Shown: positions 1 through 13,943 of the stretch, one piece after another | How the letters are laid out: each line of letters opens with the position of its first letter | Numbering within the stretch: position 1 is the stretch's first letter | Assembly (NCBI GenBank): GCA_039720395.1 | Contig: CM077824.1 | Location: 20,297,046 to 20,361,045 of the forward strand | Direction of reading: 5' to 3' | Length of the DNA stretch: 64,000 nucleotides | Source of the DNA: Liquidambar formosana | Taxonomy: Eukaryota > Streptophyta > Magnoliopsida > Saxifragales > Altingiaceae | Made by a program: the position numbers and the translations under genes | The notes under the pieces: model-generated | Database searches by the model: none | The model's input: only the letters and a program-made list of their open reading frames with translations | What the model was told of the DNA's origin: nothing

Positions 1-1104
1 CGTATCGTATTCATATCCGTATTTGTATTTGCGCTTCATAGGTGGTAGCCTAATCAAAGAAGTTTGAGCTTGTGCCCAAACCCACCTTTTTCTAAAATCT
101 CAACGAGGGATAGAGGAGGTTTGGAACCCACAACAAAATGAATGTGGTTACCACATTTGGTAAGGAGCTAACCATGCACCATAATAGCATTGTGCATAAC
201 GAAAATGAACTTGTCAACCCAAGTAAAAATCTTTTAAAAAAAAAAAAAGTATTAATAATAAAAGGAAAATTATTAATCATATAGTAAATAAAAACAAAAA
301 CATTGATGCAAAGGATCTAGCTATTGGGGACATCCACAAAAAATACCGAAGATGGTTGTGGATCAAAATTCTGGGGACTACACGATATGATTCAATATAG
401 TTTAGGTTTAAAAGACTGTAAGAACAAGAGAATTACGAAAAAGATGTGAATTAACAAAGTGGGGATTAATGGGATTTCCTAATACTCACCCTTTGTTTGG
501 TTGCTGAGACAACTGTACGAAAGAAAATAAAATTCCAATCCTATAAACTATACCATTCTCGTTGTCAGGAAAAAAAATATAAAAAATTGCTCATCTAAGC
601 CAATAGTTGTATCATGCTCACCAGTCACCACAGGGTTATTTTTTGTTCTTAAATACCAAATAAAAAAAATTTATAATATTTTTAATGTATTTTATCTTAC
701 TCTATTTCCTCAGCACCTAAATGAACATTTAGTAAAAAATATAGCCAGAGGTAATTGATGTACAACGATTTCATGTAACCATCCTAGATAGATGGCTACA
801 GTTCATTTGAGTTGCATAGAGTTCCAAGAACAAAAACAAAAAGGCCATCTAAACAGTCTGGTAACAAATTTAACTAACCACTTAACAACTCTATTAGTGA
901 ATCATCACCATCAAAAACAAACAAGCTGGGAGCAATGGTGGCAATATTTACATGAGTAACTCAACAACATTTTTCTAATTTCCATTTTAGTCTTAGTTCA
1001 GGACAAGAAGTACTCACAGAACAATAACACAAATAAGATAACAAGTATACAAAAGAGATAGAGAGAGAGAAAATTTGCACTCACACCATGAATCTAAGAC
1101 TCAC
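1..1104. other. MORC gene intron, no feature seen
   Basis: AT-rich intronic sequence with no recognisable exon, repeat or RNA gene. There is a 14-base A run near 235-248 and a short GA tract at 1056-1070. Confidence 0.5.
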
Positions 1105-1263
1105 CTCAATTAAGCGGCCATGCCAATACAAAAATATTCCACAATTTGCACTCTCCCATTCTAATTGACAGCGACCAATAGTTAGTTGAACATGTTTTCC
1201 CATAATATGACCAATTTCTACGGAAGTCATATTCAGAGACTTTGCCAATGGCCGACTTTTAAC
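1105..1263 (-). CDS. MORC gene, exon 11 (GIFLYWHGRLIE)
   Basis: A 159-base exon ending in NCGIFLYWHGRLIE before a GTGAGT donor. Family members continue with a few more conserved residues, so the next exon should lie left of this window; I did not find it in bases 1-1080. Confidence 0.92.
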
Positions 1264-4200
1264 CTGATTAAGAGTTTGAGTTAACAATCAAACAGATAAA
1301 GGTGAACCTAAATGCGATAACACCATCTAAGCACAGAAATAGAAAGGAACACACAAATTACCAGTGAATGTTGAACATATATCTTCATTCGTGGTTCTAA
1401 GAAGATGAATTCTAGATAAGATTGAAGTGAATAATCTAAAGGCACCTGAAGCCAAAGAAGACAAAATAATAAGCTAAATATAATACAATTATGTTATATA
1501 ATTGACAAGAAGATGACCAACCTTTTGCGTAATCTGTCCAGGACGAGATCTAATCCGTCCAGAACGTATAAGTATGTCTCCTTGATAAAAAGAGCTTCCA
1601 CCACTCAGCCCAGTTCGCCATTCCAGACAGTAATCTGACCCCCATTCATCTAAATTCCATATGTGTATTTGCGTTCCTGTACCTTTTTCACGAAACAAGC
1701 CCAATTTTTCACCGATTAGATACTTATTGAATGGTGAACATTCCTTAATAGATTTCAAATTGTTCTTTGCTAAAGCTTCAGATTGGACAGTTGTATCCAC
1801 TTCCATGAACTGTCCCTTTCTGTGGTAGCTTATGATTGGTATCTCTAAATTCTGCAGCATTACGATTAATTAGAAAAAGAGGGGAGGAGTTAAAACTAAC
1901 AGACACAAAGCAAAATAGAATAAAGAATAAAATCAGAAGCAAACAAAACTAAACATCAGATAATAGCATACATCTTTTCCCTCATTTAAAGACTGCGAAA
2001 GAAAAGCTACAGATCTGGAATCAGCAGTCTGGGTAAGAACCAAAGCATCCCTGCCAAGTCTCATTGCTCCAGTCTGATAAATCAATGCACAATGCAATCA
2101 TCCAAGTTATCTAAAGAGCATTGAGTATAGATGTGTTTATAACCTATATATCTGGAAAGAAAATAAAAGACATTTAATTTACATTAAAATGAAACCAAAA
2201 ACATGTTTGAGTCAATGCTCACTAATGTATAAGCAAATAGAGATCTGAGAGCATCAGTCCAAAAGATGAAACTAATTCAGTCCAAATAATATTACAGCAT
2301 TGAAAATCATTTTGAAATAAGAACTGTTGGAAAAATATCACATCCCACATTGGTTAATTATAATCTTTGACAATGCTTCATATACCTGTTTGGGCCCTCC
2401 ACTTATAAGTTTAGGACTTTTAGGTTAGAAACTTAATATGGTATCAGAGCATGTCGTTCTTGGGCCATTAATTTGTGAGCCCATCTTTGTTGTCCACATG
2501 ACAGGCCTGTTTCTATCTTGTTAGGCTTGCACATGAGAGAGAGTGTTGGAAAAATACCACATCTCACACTGGTTAATTATAATCTTTGACATTGCTTCAT
2601 ATATCTATTTGGGCCCTCCACTTACAAGCTTAGGCTTTTAAGTTGGAAACTTAATATGGTATCAGAGCATGTCATTCTTGGGCCATTAATTTGTGAGCCT
2701 ATTTTTGTTGTCCACGTGACAGGCCCATTTCTATCTTGTTAGGCCTGCACGTGAGGGGGAGTGTTGGACAACTACCACATCCCACATTGGTTAATTATAA
2801 TCTTTGACATTGTTTCATATATCTGTTTGGGCCCTCTACTTATAAGCTTAGGCTTTTAGGTCGGAAACTTAACACGAACACTAAGTCATGAAAAAAATTA
2901 CATATATCCTTTGTCATGGACATTCTATGGCCATGAAGACGGGGGTTGAAAACTCCTGTGAAAATCACGGCACTCGTGGACAAGCAACAGTGATTTGTGA
3001 TAAGCATCACACAGCAGACAAAGCAAAAAATTGAAACAAAATGTTGAGCTTAAAATATAGTTGCAGACTAGTCAATGAAAAGACAATGACTTTGGGGAGC
3101 CTGAAACTAAATGAGGTTCTAAGAAGGTGTGTAACTAACCTCTGATAATATTTAATCTTATACTTATTGTTATATCGAATCAAATGTTAAAAACAGCATA
3201 CAAATTCTTTTTCTATGTCAATGTATTGTGTATGCCTAATGACAAAAAAATTTGCCTAAAGTTGTCTTCCTTGTAACATATGATTGCTTCTTGCAACATC
3301 TCCAGTTCTTAAATAATTCATGTCTTGTTTAACTTTCTCTATATTTCTTCAAAACTTCCACATACGCATCAATCTTGCCACAATGTCTCGTAACTTCAGC
3401 TATAATTGCAGATATATGGGAGGATCAAAGTTCGATCAGATCAAACCCCAAAGGGATAGATGCGCAAGAAATAATTGGAATTAAAACATGTGTGCGTGCC
3501 CACAAAATGACAATTTCTCATATGCTGCACTTAAAACATAAAACAGACACCAAACATTTATTTTAAAAATAAAAATAAAATAAAATAAAATAAAAAAGGA
3601 AAGAAAAATCTTAGGGTAACTAATAAAAATTGCAATACATGTCAATTTTTTCATCATTTAAACCAACAAATGAAGAAATCCTTAAATAGCAAACAAACAA
3701 TCAAAATCATTGAAAAGAAATCGATTTCACTAAAATTAAGTCAATGACATCGACTCACAACCAATAAAAGCCTTTAGATTAATGAAGGAGAAAAAGAAAC
3801 CTTGTTTAAATTTAAAACCTATTAAATCCAAGAAAAACAATGCTTCGATAATGCAATTCAAATGTCCTTTAACACTGGTAAAAAATTTCAGGTTGATTTT
3901 ATTTTCCAATAATTGCATAGGAAGCAAAATATAACATTTAACGAACAGCAAGTATTGCCATTCTGGACAAACCATCTTATTAAAGCAAATATTGGTAAAG
4001 ATTTTTAGCTACTACGTCTTGTATGGTACAATCAAATTTAATGTGCATCAGCCACTAAATGCTCTCATTATGGAAAACCAGAAATTTCAAGCAATTTGGA
4101 AAAAACAAATTCCTGTTAAAAATGTATACAGATAAATAAATAAAGAAGAATCACAGTTTATTGTTTAAGTATTATGATCCAAAATTTGAATTTAATTCAA

Positions 4201-4421
4201 TTCAGGCACCGTTTAAAAACCATTTTTATTTTGACTCACTGCATGGAGTTGGCAAACTTGAAAACCATGCTTTTCATCTCTCTCCATACAATTAGAGGCC
4301 AGATACCTTGTTTGAGTTTCAGGGAACAAGTGGCACGACAAGTATTTATCTTAATCCATCAATAATTCATTCCACTCTCAGGTTCATGTCGTAACAGGTT
4401 AATAAATTCATAATTTACACG

Positions 4422-4474
<53 letters not shown>

Positions 4475-7400
4475 AGAAAGCAAAGACTTGTTTTGCAAGC
4501 AATTTCAAGCAGTAAAGATCATAAACATATCATTACTTGAAGGGGTTGTTTTGAGACCTCCGGTTCAGGATAGGAGGAAGTGGCTCCCTTGTTCTTCTGG
4601 TGTGTTGCAAATCTCATATGAATGCTATTTTGATGATCCTAATGTCTTGTTCTTCCTTATAAGATGGCTTGGAAATCGAAAGAGTTTTTAATAGTGCAGG
4701 TTTCTATATGGATTGTTGCCCATAAGAAGATTAAAAACAATGATTTGTTTCAGAGGAGGAGACCTACTTGTTGCATCTTGCCCCAGTAGTGTGTTATGTG
4801 TATGAAGGAATAAAAAAGTGTTGATCATTTATTTTTGCATTGTGATGTAGCAAGTTCACTATGGAAGAATCTTTTCTGCTTGGTTAGATTATGTTTGCCT
4901 TTTCTGCTACTTATTTCAGTGTGCTTGTTATCAATTTTGAAGGCTTTGGGAGGAGTAAGAGAGCTGTGGTTCTGTGGAGAATTGTTGTTCTTGTTATCTT
5001 TTGGGTGATTTGGTGATAAAGGAATGCAAGAATTTTTTAAGACAAGGTTGAGGACGTGTGGATTTTATGGGATAAAGTGGTTTTCTTGGCTTCTTTTTGA
5101 GCTTCAGTGAATAAGAAGTTTAGTAGGGTTCCTTTATTTGTAATCAAATTTGGTTGGAGGGCTGTCTGTCTTTCGTAGTTTTTTTAGCTTGTATTTTATT
5201 CCTTTTGCTTTCTTTCGCCTTTTTGTTTTAGGACTTCTCATCCTCTAGTGTACTCTTTTTCTGCTATTAATAAAATTTTGCTGTTGATCAAAAAGGAGTT
5301 TAGTGGGGTTCCTTTATTTGTAATCAAATTTGATTGGATGGTTGTTTGTCTTTCGTAGTTTTTTAGCTTGTATTATTCCTTTTGTTTTCTTTCGCCTTTT
5401 TTTTAGCATTTCTCATCCTCTTGTGTACTGTTTTTCTGCTATGAATAAAATTTTGTTGTTGATCACAAAAAAATAAAAAATAAAAAAATCAGGCTCAGTG
5501 GTGTGATTTATGCCCTATTCACAATGACAAAATGAAAAATAAAATTATAAGATGAACTCACATGGGACATAGCATGACTAGCTAACAATCATTATCCACA
5601 CTGCTGGACCAGAAATGCTACCAACAAAATCAAATATACTCGGATACATGGACCAACTCAAACACTTAAAAAGAAAACAACGCTACCTTAAATCCAATAC
5701 CAAATCTTCCAATACAATCTGGATCATCTCTATCAGGTTGCTTGTGCCCAAACGACATCATTCTCACTATCTCCTGATGGGTCATCCCATGGCCATCATC
5801 TATCACTGACAGCATAGGAATATTCTTGCCAGCTTTCGTTGAATATATCTCCTCAACAAAAATTTCTAATCTGTTGCATACACCAAAATAACGAGTCATA
5901 TATCACAAAAGCAACAATGCATTTAAAATATATCCAAGGCTCTTACACAAATAGCACAAAGAAGAAAAGAAAAGCATAAAATAGAATTTTGGGCTAGTGC
6001 AGACCAATTACCGAACATACAAAAACTAAAATTATTTATTTTATTATTAAAAAAAAGAAGAAAAAAACCCTACTTAGTTGCTTTTGCATCTCGGGAATTG
6101 TCAACAAGTTCAGCTATTGCACCAAAAATCCATCCTGAATGAGCCTGTCCAAGGGTTTTCAGATAACTTGGGTCTGCTCGCACATAATTTTTCTCCAAGA
6201 GGCCATACTGCACAGCACTAGGCTGAGGTCTGCTACAAGTTTCAACTCTAGACTCATGAGCATGGTGATCTCCCGTTTCCTGTGGAAACTTATGACTGAT
6301 AGAACATTTATCTGCAGAAGTGGATGAACCTTCTCCATTTATATCTTCATGCGATGCATCAGAAAGCTCCTTGACCATTCGAAAACTTGGCAGAACATCC
6401 TGTCTCACAGTTGATGTGAGTCCTTCAACTGAAATCCAATCAACACATTATGAGGTGATATACCCACAGGTACCTCTAATGTCAATGGTGATAGAAATAT
6501 TAGTATCTTGTATACATGGCATGTATGTCAAAGCACCTAAGCATTGACTTGTCTAAAATTAATATAAATTTTGCTCATTCAGAGCCAAAATAAAAAAACA
6601 AAATAAAACATAAAAATAACCCACTCCAGAAATGTGTATTAAAGGACACAGAGAATGTAAATTACCTATAATTACCACTTACCTCTCTCAGACCCCACTG
6701 TAGGTGGGGGCCCTGTCCACTGGGTTTTAGCTTTCTGTTTCTTACTTTCAGTTAAACCTACAAATTTAATAAATTAACTGAAGGTAGTCAATCACATGGA
6801 GCCCACAGACTATTTCTTTTTTTTCTTTTTTTTGAAAAAAAAGGCTTCCACAGACCCAAAAGGAGACTGGGGGATGATTAAATTTACCTGCTTTCTTATT
6901 CCAATATGCAACTACAACCTGGCCAAATTTCGAGCCTTCATCAGGAGGAAGTATGTAAAGCTCATATAACTCAAGTTTCGCAATGGCAACCTTCGAAAAC
7001 ATGACGTCAGTATTTCACAGATGGATTATTCCATGAAATAATTAAAGGAGGCTAAAATCCACCATAAACCAACCCATTCAAAGTAAATAATTGAAATACA
7101 AACACATTAATAGAATAAACTGATTACCATCATCACCACCACCATTACCCTAATTCCTACAATGTTAACATCATCATCAAGAAAAACTTGCTTATCAATA
7201 ATACTATATAAAAAGTCCAGAATCAGAATACACAGTCCTGTATTAGCAACACAAATATATTTATAATTGAAAAAAAAAATAGATTATCTAAAAATCCAAC
7301 TTTACCTCGTCATTTTAAACACTCATAAAAAGATATCAGAGTTGTTTCAAGATCCTATATGCCTACTTTTCGTTTTAGCTTGAATTTAGGATTATTATGT

Positions 7401-10400
7401 TAGGTAGTGTCAAGCCTGATTGTACTGTACATCCTACCCTTGCTTTCACAGATCCAACTCCGCGGTGAGTTGGTGGGGGCTTGCAAGGGGTGACACCCCC
7501 TTCCCCGAAGGGTGGGGGTTCGGGGGCGAAGCCTGCTTTCATCGAATTTTTAGTAGGGGTATTTTGGTATTTTTACACTTGTAACTTGTACCCCTAGTTC
7601 TATATATGTGTTATAGTGGGGGGTGGCCATCTTAATCCTCTTGTATCTTCTTTTCCATAAAACATAGTAAAAGTTGCAGCAACTCTGTGGACATAGGCAA
7701 AGTTTTTCCGAACCACATAAATCTGTGTTTCTTGTGTGTTCTTGATTTTTCGCTTACGCGTTTATTATCATATCTCGCGGATCCTTCGTTAGGGAAAAAT
7801 TCCTAACATATTAAATACCTACATTGTTGTGAAGCTAGAAATCCAAGCATCCTTGTGCTACTCTCAACATGCTCCAGCAAAGGGACCAATATCAATCTAG
7901 CGTTAAACACACTAGACAACTACCCTTCAAGAATCTTCAATAAGTTCCCCTACGTAACACAAGGACATAACAAACTCGAAAGGACTGAAGAACTGACTCC
8001 ACTTTTAGAATAATTGCAGCAAACCAGCAAGTAATCAACTAATCAACATTTCCGGGATGGTGAGATATTCCATGTTACTTTCAAAATAAAGGACCCACCT
8101 TATTAGGGACCCTCAATGACAATATCAAAATCCATGGAGAAAAAGCAAATCTAGTGTTTGACTCTGAAAGTATTAAATGCGGAAATCTGCCCCTTAGGTT
8201 CCACACTTGTCTCCAACCACCATGCAGTTCCTGTCAGAACCTTCAAAGACTTACTTGTTTGTGAAATTTAACCCAAGCCACAACGCTATCTTTTCTCCCC
8301 ATGCTGAGAAACCCACCTTCAAAATCAAGAAATGGTATTTATTGGTTTCATATGTACCTTTGCAAAGACAACCCTCGATCTTCATTTCCAATCTATTCAC
8401 CATTGGACTTAAGCACTCCAAATGAATGTAGAAACTAGGACAATAGATTAGACAAGGTGCACTTGATTGATGTAATCTTCCCTACCTTTGACATGTAACC
8501 CATCTACTCTTACAGCCAACAATGTTTCTTTCAAGACATTCTACCATTAAAGCCCCAGTGTAATCTCACCCAACGCTATCTCCAAGAGAACCCCTATTAG
8601 GAAAAAGGAAATTTACTTCTCAATAATCCATGTCAAAACAAGACCCACTAGGCTTCTACCATTATCCACCTTCACAAATGTCTTTTCGAAATTTATTCCA
8701 ATATCACAAATCATCTTAAACATCATAAATAACACCTTAAGAATCTCAATTGGAAATGAGTCTCGACACACATTCCAATTTGCCATGCACTCATCAAATC
8801 ACCAACTAAAATCAAATTTAAACATCCGATTTGCACAAAAAAATCTCATCGTCATCCAAAAATAATAAGTAAATAAATAAAATTTTTAAATCCAATCCAC
8901 CACACCAAATTGGGCTCCATCTCCACACAACCAGGGAGTAGAACTGCGTAAGGATCAAATTATAATCTGAAGCCAACATATCAGAAAGCAAATCTACTCA
9001 TTTTAATTGTCATGATTTAATTCAGTAAACTTATACATAACAAACAATTGTATTGCCAAATACAATGCAAATAAAAATTATACACACAAAAGCATAAAGA
9101 AACTAAGAAATAGTGCAAAACCTCAAAGCTTAACAACATCTAAATAAATATAAAAGGAAGATCACACCAAAATTTTTTGACCAACCCCACAGAAAAAGGT
9201 TATTGGCTATTGCCGCTATTCTGGAAAAACTTTACTAAATTGGATATAACATTGACAAATATCCTTTTGTTTTTCTTTCCACACACCAAAAAAGGTATGT
9301 AGCACCCATCTCAAAAGAGTTAACTTATTTATTTACATAAAAGATAAAGGCTGTAACCAATGCACAAGGCTCCCACCTGTAGCAGGGTCTGGAAGAGGTA
9401 ATTGGTAGGCAGCCTTACCGCCATTTTTGGAAAGGCAGAATCCCAGACTCGAACTCAACTCAACTCAACACAACTCTACAAAGCTTTAATCTAGACTACT
9501 TAGGGTTGGCTACATGACTCTCAACTGCTTGTTATTTATTTATATAAAAATAATAGATATGAGGTTTAATTTAAAAGTTTGGGGAGGGTTTGACAAAATC
9601 AAATTCTCACCCTTATTTTAAAATAACAAGCCAAACATTTGGTCTGCCCAATTGAATTTTTTTTTTTTTTTTTTAATAACGGTGGAACCATCTCAAGTAG
9701 GGCCCTTCGGACCCACCCATGGAACCTAAAACCCCTGGGGGAGTAGCGCAGCAACCCATCCCCCCCCCCCCCCCCCACCTTAAATCTTGGGTTGTCCTAG
9801 CAGGGAATTGAATCCGTGACCATGCGCTTAACCACACAATCACAAGTTTGCCCTTACCAATTGGGCTACACAAGGGTGGTTGGTCTACCCAATTGAATTA
9901 ACCATTGATGACGAATTGTCCAATGGTAGATGCAAGGGATGGGCATACTATTCTTATCAAGCTATTCTATCGAATAAAACCTCAAAATGAAATCAAACTA
10001 TATATTTTCTAGTGCACTGTGCACCTGATTTGATACAAAACCAATCAGTCTATACAACTACCGAAGATGCATGTCACACACCACACTATTCCCTAAAAAA
10101 ATAAAAAAATGCTCCATATGTTATACAGATAACAGTATACAGGAAAACTAAACATCTTCACCCAACCTCTTTGCGCCCATGATCCATCGTTCAAATTCAC
10201 ACATTGCCACCATCCATGGAAGTCAACTCCCAACAGAACACCCTTTATCCAACCAATCCTGTGTCCTGCACGAATCTTTTAACTTTATTTCACATGTGAA
10301 AGCTGTTGCTTTTCCATAGTAAATGAAATATTATAATTCTAACAAAGATGCCTCAAATCCTTCAATCTGCACACTTATTTCTTGCCAGGAAGAAAATTCA

Positions 10401-13400
10401 CGAACCTCCCCAAACAATCATACTTGTTTGATCATCAGGATTTACCATCTTCACCACTACAATGCCTTCAAAAGAGCTATTTTTTTTTCTTTTTTTTGGA
10501 TAAGTGAGAAAAAAATAGCTTATTATTACTAAAGTCATCAAGCACTCATACAACAACCTCTATATCCACTTGCACTTACAAAATTTACCTTTCATCTCTC
10601 TGTCAAGTATTCAAATTCACTGTGAAATTACAATGTGTCAACACATTTTCTACACAAAATATATCTCACTACTCAAAGTCAAATTGACATTACACTACAC
10701 CTGTGAATAGATCAGTTTTTGATGTAAATAAGGTTCGAATTCAATCCGATAACACAAATATGGTAGGGGATTTGAAAATCATTAATCCATTAACAATCTG
10801 AATCCCATAACCATTAGTTAACGAATCTAATATAAATATTGCTTAATCTCATCCAAGAATAATCCGATCCAAAACATTATATATATTCTTTGTTAGAGTA
10901 CTTTAAATTTATAGTTGGAGTAAACTTTTTTTTTCTTATGACAAGATAGCTGGAGTAAACCTTATGTAATATAAATGTTGTATTTTACTTCTATAATATC
11001 TTAGACCCTTCCCAACTTTCTAAAGCAACATGGTGAACTGGTGTTCTACAACTTAACAGCTATAACCAATCATGATGCCAGCAATGCCAATTGTGACTTC
11101 TCAAGTGAACTCTCTCTCTCACTCTCATATCCATTCCATTTTGTAGTAGGGTTTACATTTTATACGATTATAAGATCAGATTGGATTGTAGGATTGGACA
11201 TCCGAAAACTAACATATTCAAATATGGTGTTAAGTTCCCAACCTAAAAGTTTAAGCTATTAAGTGGAGGACCCAAACAGGTATATGCAGCAATGTCAAAT
11301 TTAATAATTAACCAATGTGGGATGTGGTATTTTTCCAACACTCCTCACGTGCAAGCCTAACAAGATAGAAACAAACCTGTCACATGGACAAAAAAGACGG
11401 CTCACAGATGAAACAACCCAAGAACAACAAGCTTTGATACCATGTTAAGTTACCAACCTAAAAACCTAAGCTATTAGGTGGAGGGCCCAAACAAGAATAT
11501 GAAGACATGTTTAGCTCGATATTTAATTGATGTGGGATGTGGGACTTCCCAACACTCCCCCTCACATGTAGACTTAACAAGACTTAAATGGCCTGTCACA
11601 TGGGCAACAAATACGAGCTCACGAATGTAACGGACCCAGGAACGACATACTCTAATACCATGTCAAGTTTCCAACCTAATAGCCTAAATTATTAAATGGA
11701 GGGCCCAAAACAGGAATATGAAGTCATGTTAAACTCAATATTTAATCGATGAGGTATATGAAGTCATGTTAAACTCGATATTTAATCAATGTGGGATGTG
11801 GGACTTTCCAACACTCCCCTTTATTTATGTGCAGGCCTAACAAGACACTAACGAGCCTGTCAAGTGCACAATAAAGAAAGGCTCACAAAATGAGACAGCC
11901 CAAGAATGACATACTTTGATACCATGTTAAGTTTCCAACCTAAAAACCTAAGCCATTAGGTGGAGGACCCAAACAAGTATGTGAAGACATGTTTTTTTTT
12001 AAGAGAAATTATATGGATCAAAAATAAGAATACAAATTGGACAAGGAGTCCAACAAGGAATCCAAACTACACAACAAAACCCAGGACCAGCCCAACCAAA
12101 GAGCCAAAAGGAGCCAACAAAAACACAAAAAGCCCTCATATTGAACATAGACAACAAAAGAAAGAAAACAACTCAAGGAAGGTATAAATGGCTCCCAACA
12201 GCTCTGCTTTTAATAGCCTTCAAAGCACAAATCTCTCTCCAATTCCTCACAATCAAAATAAGGCAATTCTTTCAAAAGATTTGTCCACCAAAGCCTGCAA
12301 GGAAGCAAGGTAGCACACCCTATCCCACATGCCATCCATCTTCTCGAGCGAGTCCCTAAAAATTCTTGCATTCCGTTCTATCCAAATTACCCACAAGATA
12401 ACCATCATCGCACTGTTCCACAGAACCTTAGCCCTCTTAGAGCGACCAAAACCTCTTAAATCCACTTCAAACAAATATGCTTCAGACTAACCCAACTTAA
12501 ATCAACAAGAACAAAAAGATGCTGCCAAAGCTCCATCGTAATCTCACAATGAAGAAACAAATGATCCATAGATTCCGCCTTGAGCACACCATTGCAGGAA
12601 GAGACAATAAGACAGTTTATTCCTCTGAACCTGATCATTAGTGTGAGGCCTCTGATGGGCAACAAACCAAGCCAGAATCTTAACCTTCAAAGGAACATTA
12701 GCTTTCCAAATCATTATAGCAGGATTAAAAATTGGAACCAAGGAATACCCTCTCAAAGACTCAAAGAAAGATTTAGAAGAAAACAACCTAGAGGAATGGC
12801 TAATCCACATTCTTCTGTCAGAACTAGAAGGGGCAAGCAAAACATTATGAATAGTGGCCCAAAGGGACACTATCTCCTCAAACTCTCTATCATTAAGATT
12901 ATGGGAGAGAAACAAATTCCAATTCAAAGAACTAGAATCCACAAAAGCCATATCAGTAATGACAACATCTTTAGCACAAGAAAGATGATATAATCGAGGA
13001 AACAAAGCATACAAAGGTCTCTCTCCCACCCACACATCCTCCCAAAAACGAATACAGGCACCATTGTGAACAAGGAGATGTGAAGACATGTGTAACTCGA
13101 TATTTAATCGATGTGGGATGTGGGACTTCCTAACATATGGATTTATATTTTATTGATCCAATGGATTTTCGTATCAAATTAGAACAGAGTTTTCCCCTAA
13201 TGGATATATCTTGATCTAATCTAAATCCATTCCATTAATAGTTATACATTATACCCTAATATGAAAATAGGAGGAATATTAAGGCTGGACGACGAGTCAA
13301 GCTACTCGGGTTTGGCTTGAGATCGGCTCAATAAAAAGAACTTTCAAGCTCGCTTGTGAGATAAATGAGTCGAGCTCACATATCAGTTTTCAGCTCATTA

Positions 13401-13893
13401 ATTTATTGAGCCAAGCTTTGAATAGAGTACTACTCGGCTCAATAAACTCAGCAATGCTTTGAATAACCAAACTAATCGAGTTTAGCTCAAGATTGGCTCG
13501 AGATAAAAGGCTCATTCAAGCTAGCTCGTAATCTCAACAAGCCAAGCTCAAGCCTTTCTTTTGAGTTTTGAGCTCGTTCATTTAACGAACCAAGCTTGAG
13601 TAGCCTACTACTCAGCTTGTTTACACATCTAACGAGTATGGCCTTTCATTTTCATTTTCCTACATCAACCCTCCTCCAGATATCAACTATAATCAATTTA
13701 ATGAAAACCAAAATGCCATTATCCTCCAAAAATAATCTTCCCTCTCTTGCCCCCCGAAATACCCTTGCACTCCGTAAAACATAAAATAAATAAATATATA
13801 TATATATATATACTCTCTTTGAGAAGGAAGAAAAAATGTGCATTCTTTACATTTTATAATCTCTTACAAGAAGAGCAAGCGAAATGTGAAAAA

Positions 13894-13943
<50 letters not shown>

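Noticed and set aside
2439..2450. tRNA gene suggested by TGGTATCAGAGC
   Set aside because: Only the 12-base complement of the initiator tRNA-Met 3' end is present; it is a primer binding site and no tRNA fold surrounds it.
2325..2874. Cassandra-type TRIM (carries 5S rRNA sequence)
   Set aside because: No 5S rRNA promoter or body sequence was seen in any LTR of this family.
12580..12993. 137-residue plus-strand frame
   Set aside because: Antisense shadow of the LINE coding sequence on the minus strand.
11228..13135. CRISPR-like regular repeats
   Set aside because: The repeated units are 112-bp LTRs with primer sites, purine tracts and a target duplication in a plant genome; no cas genes.
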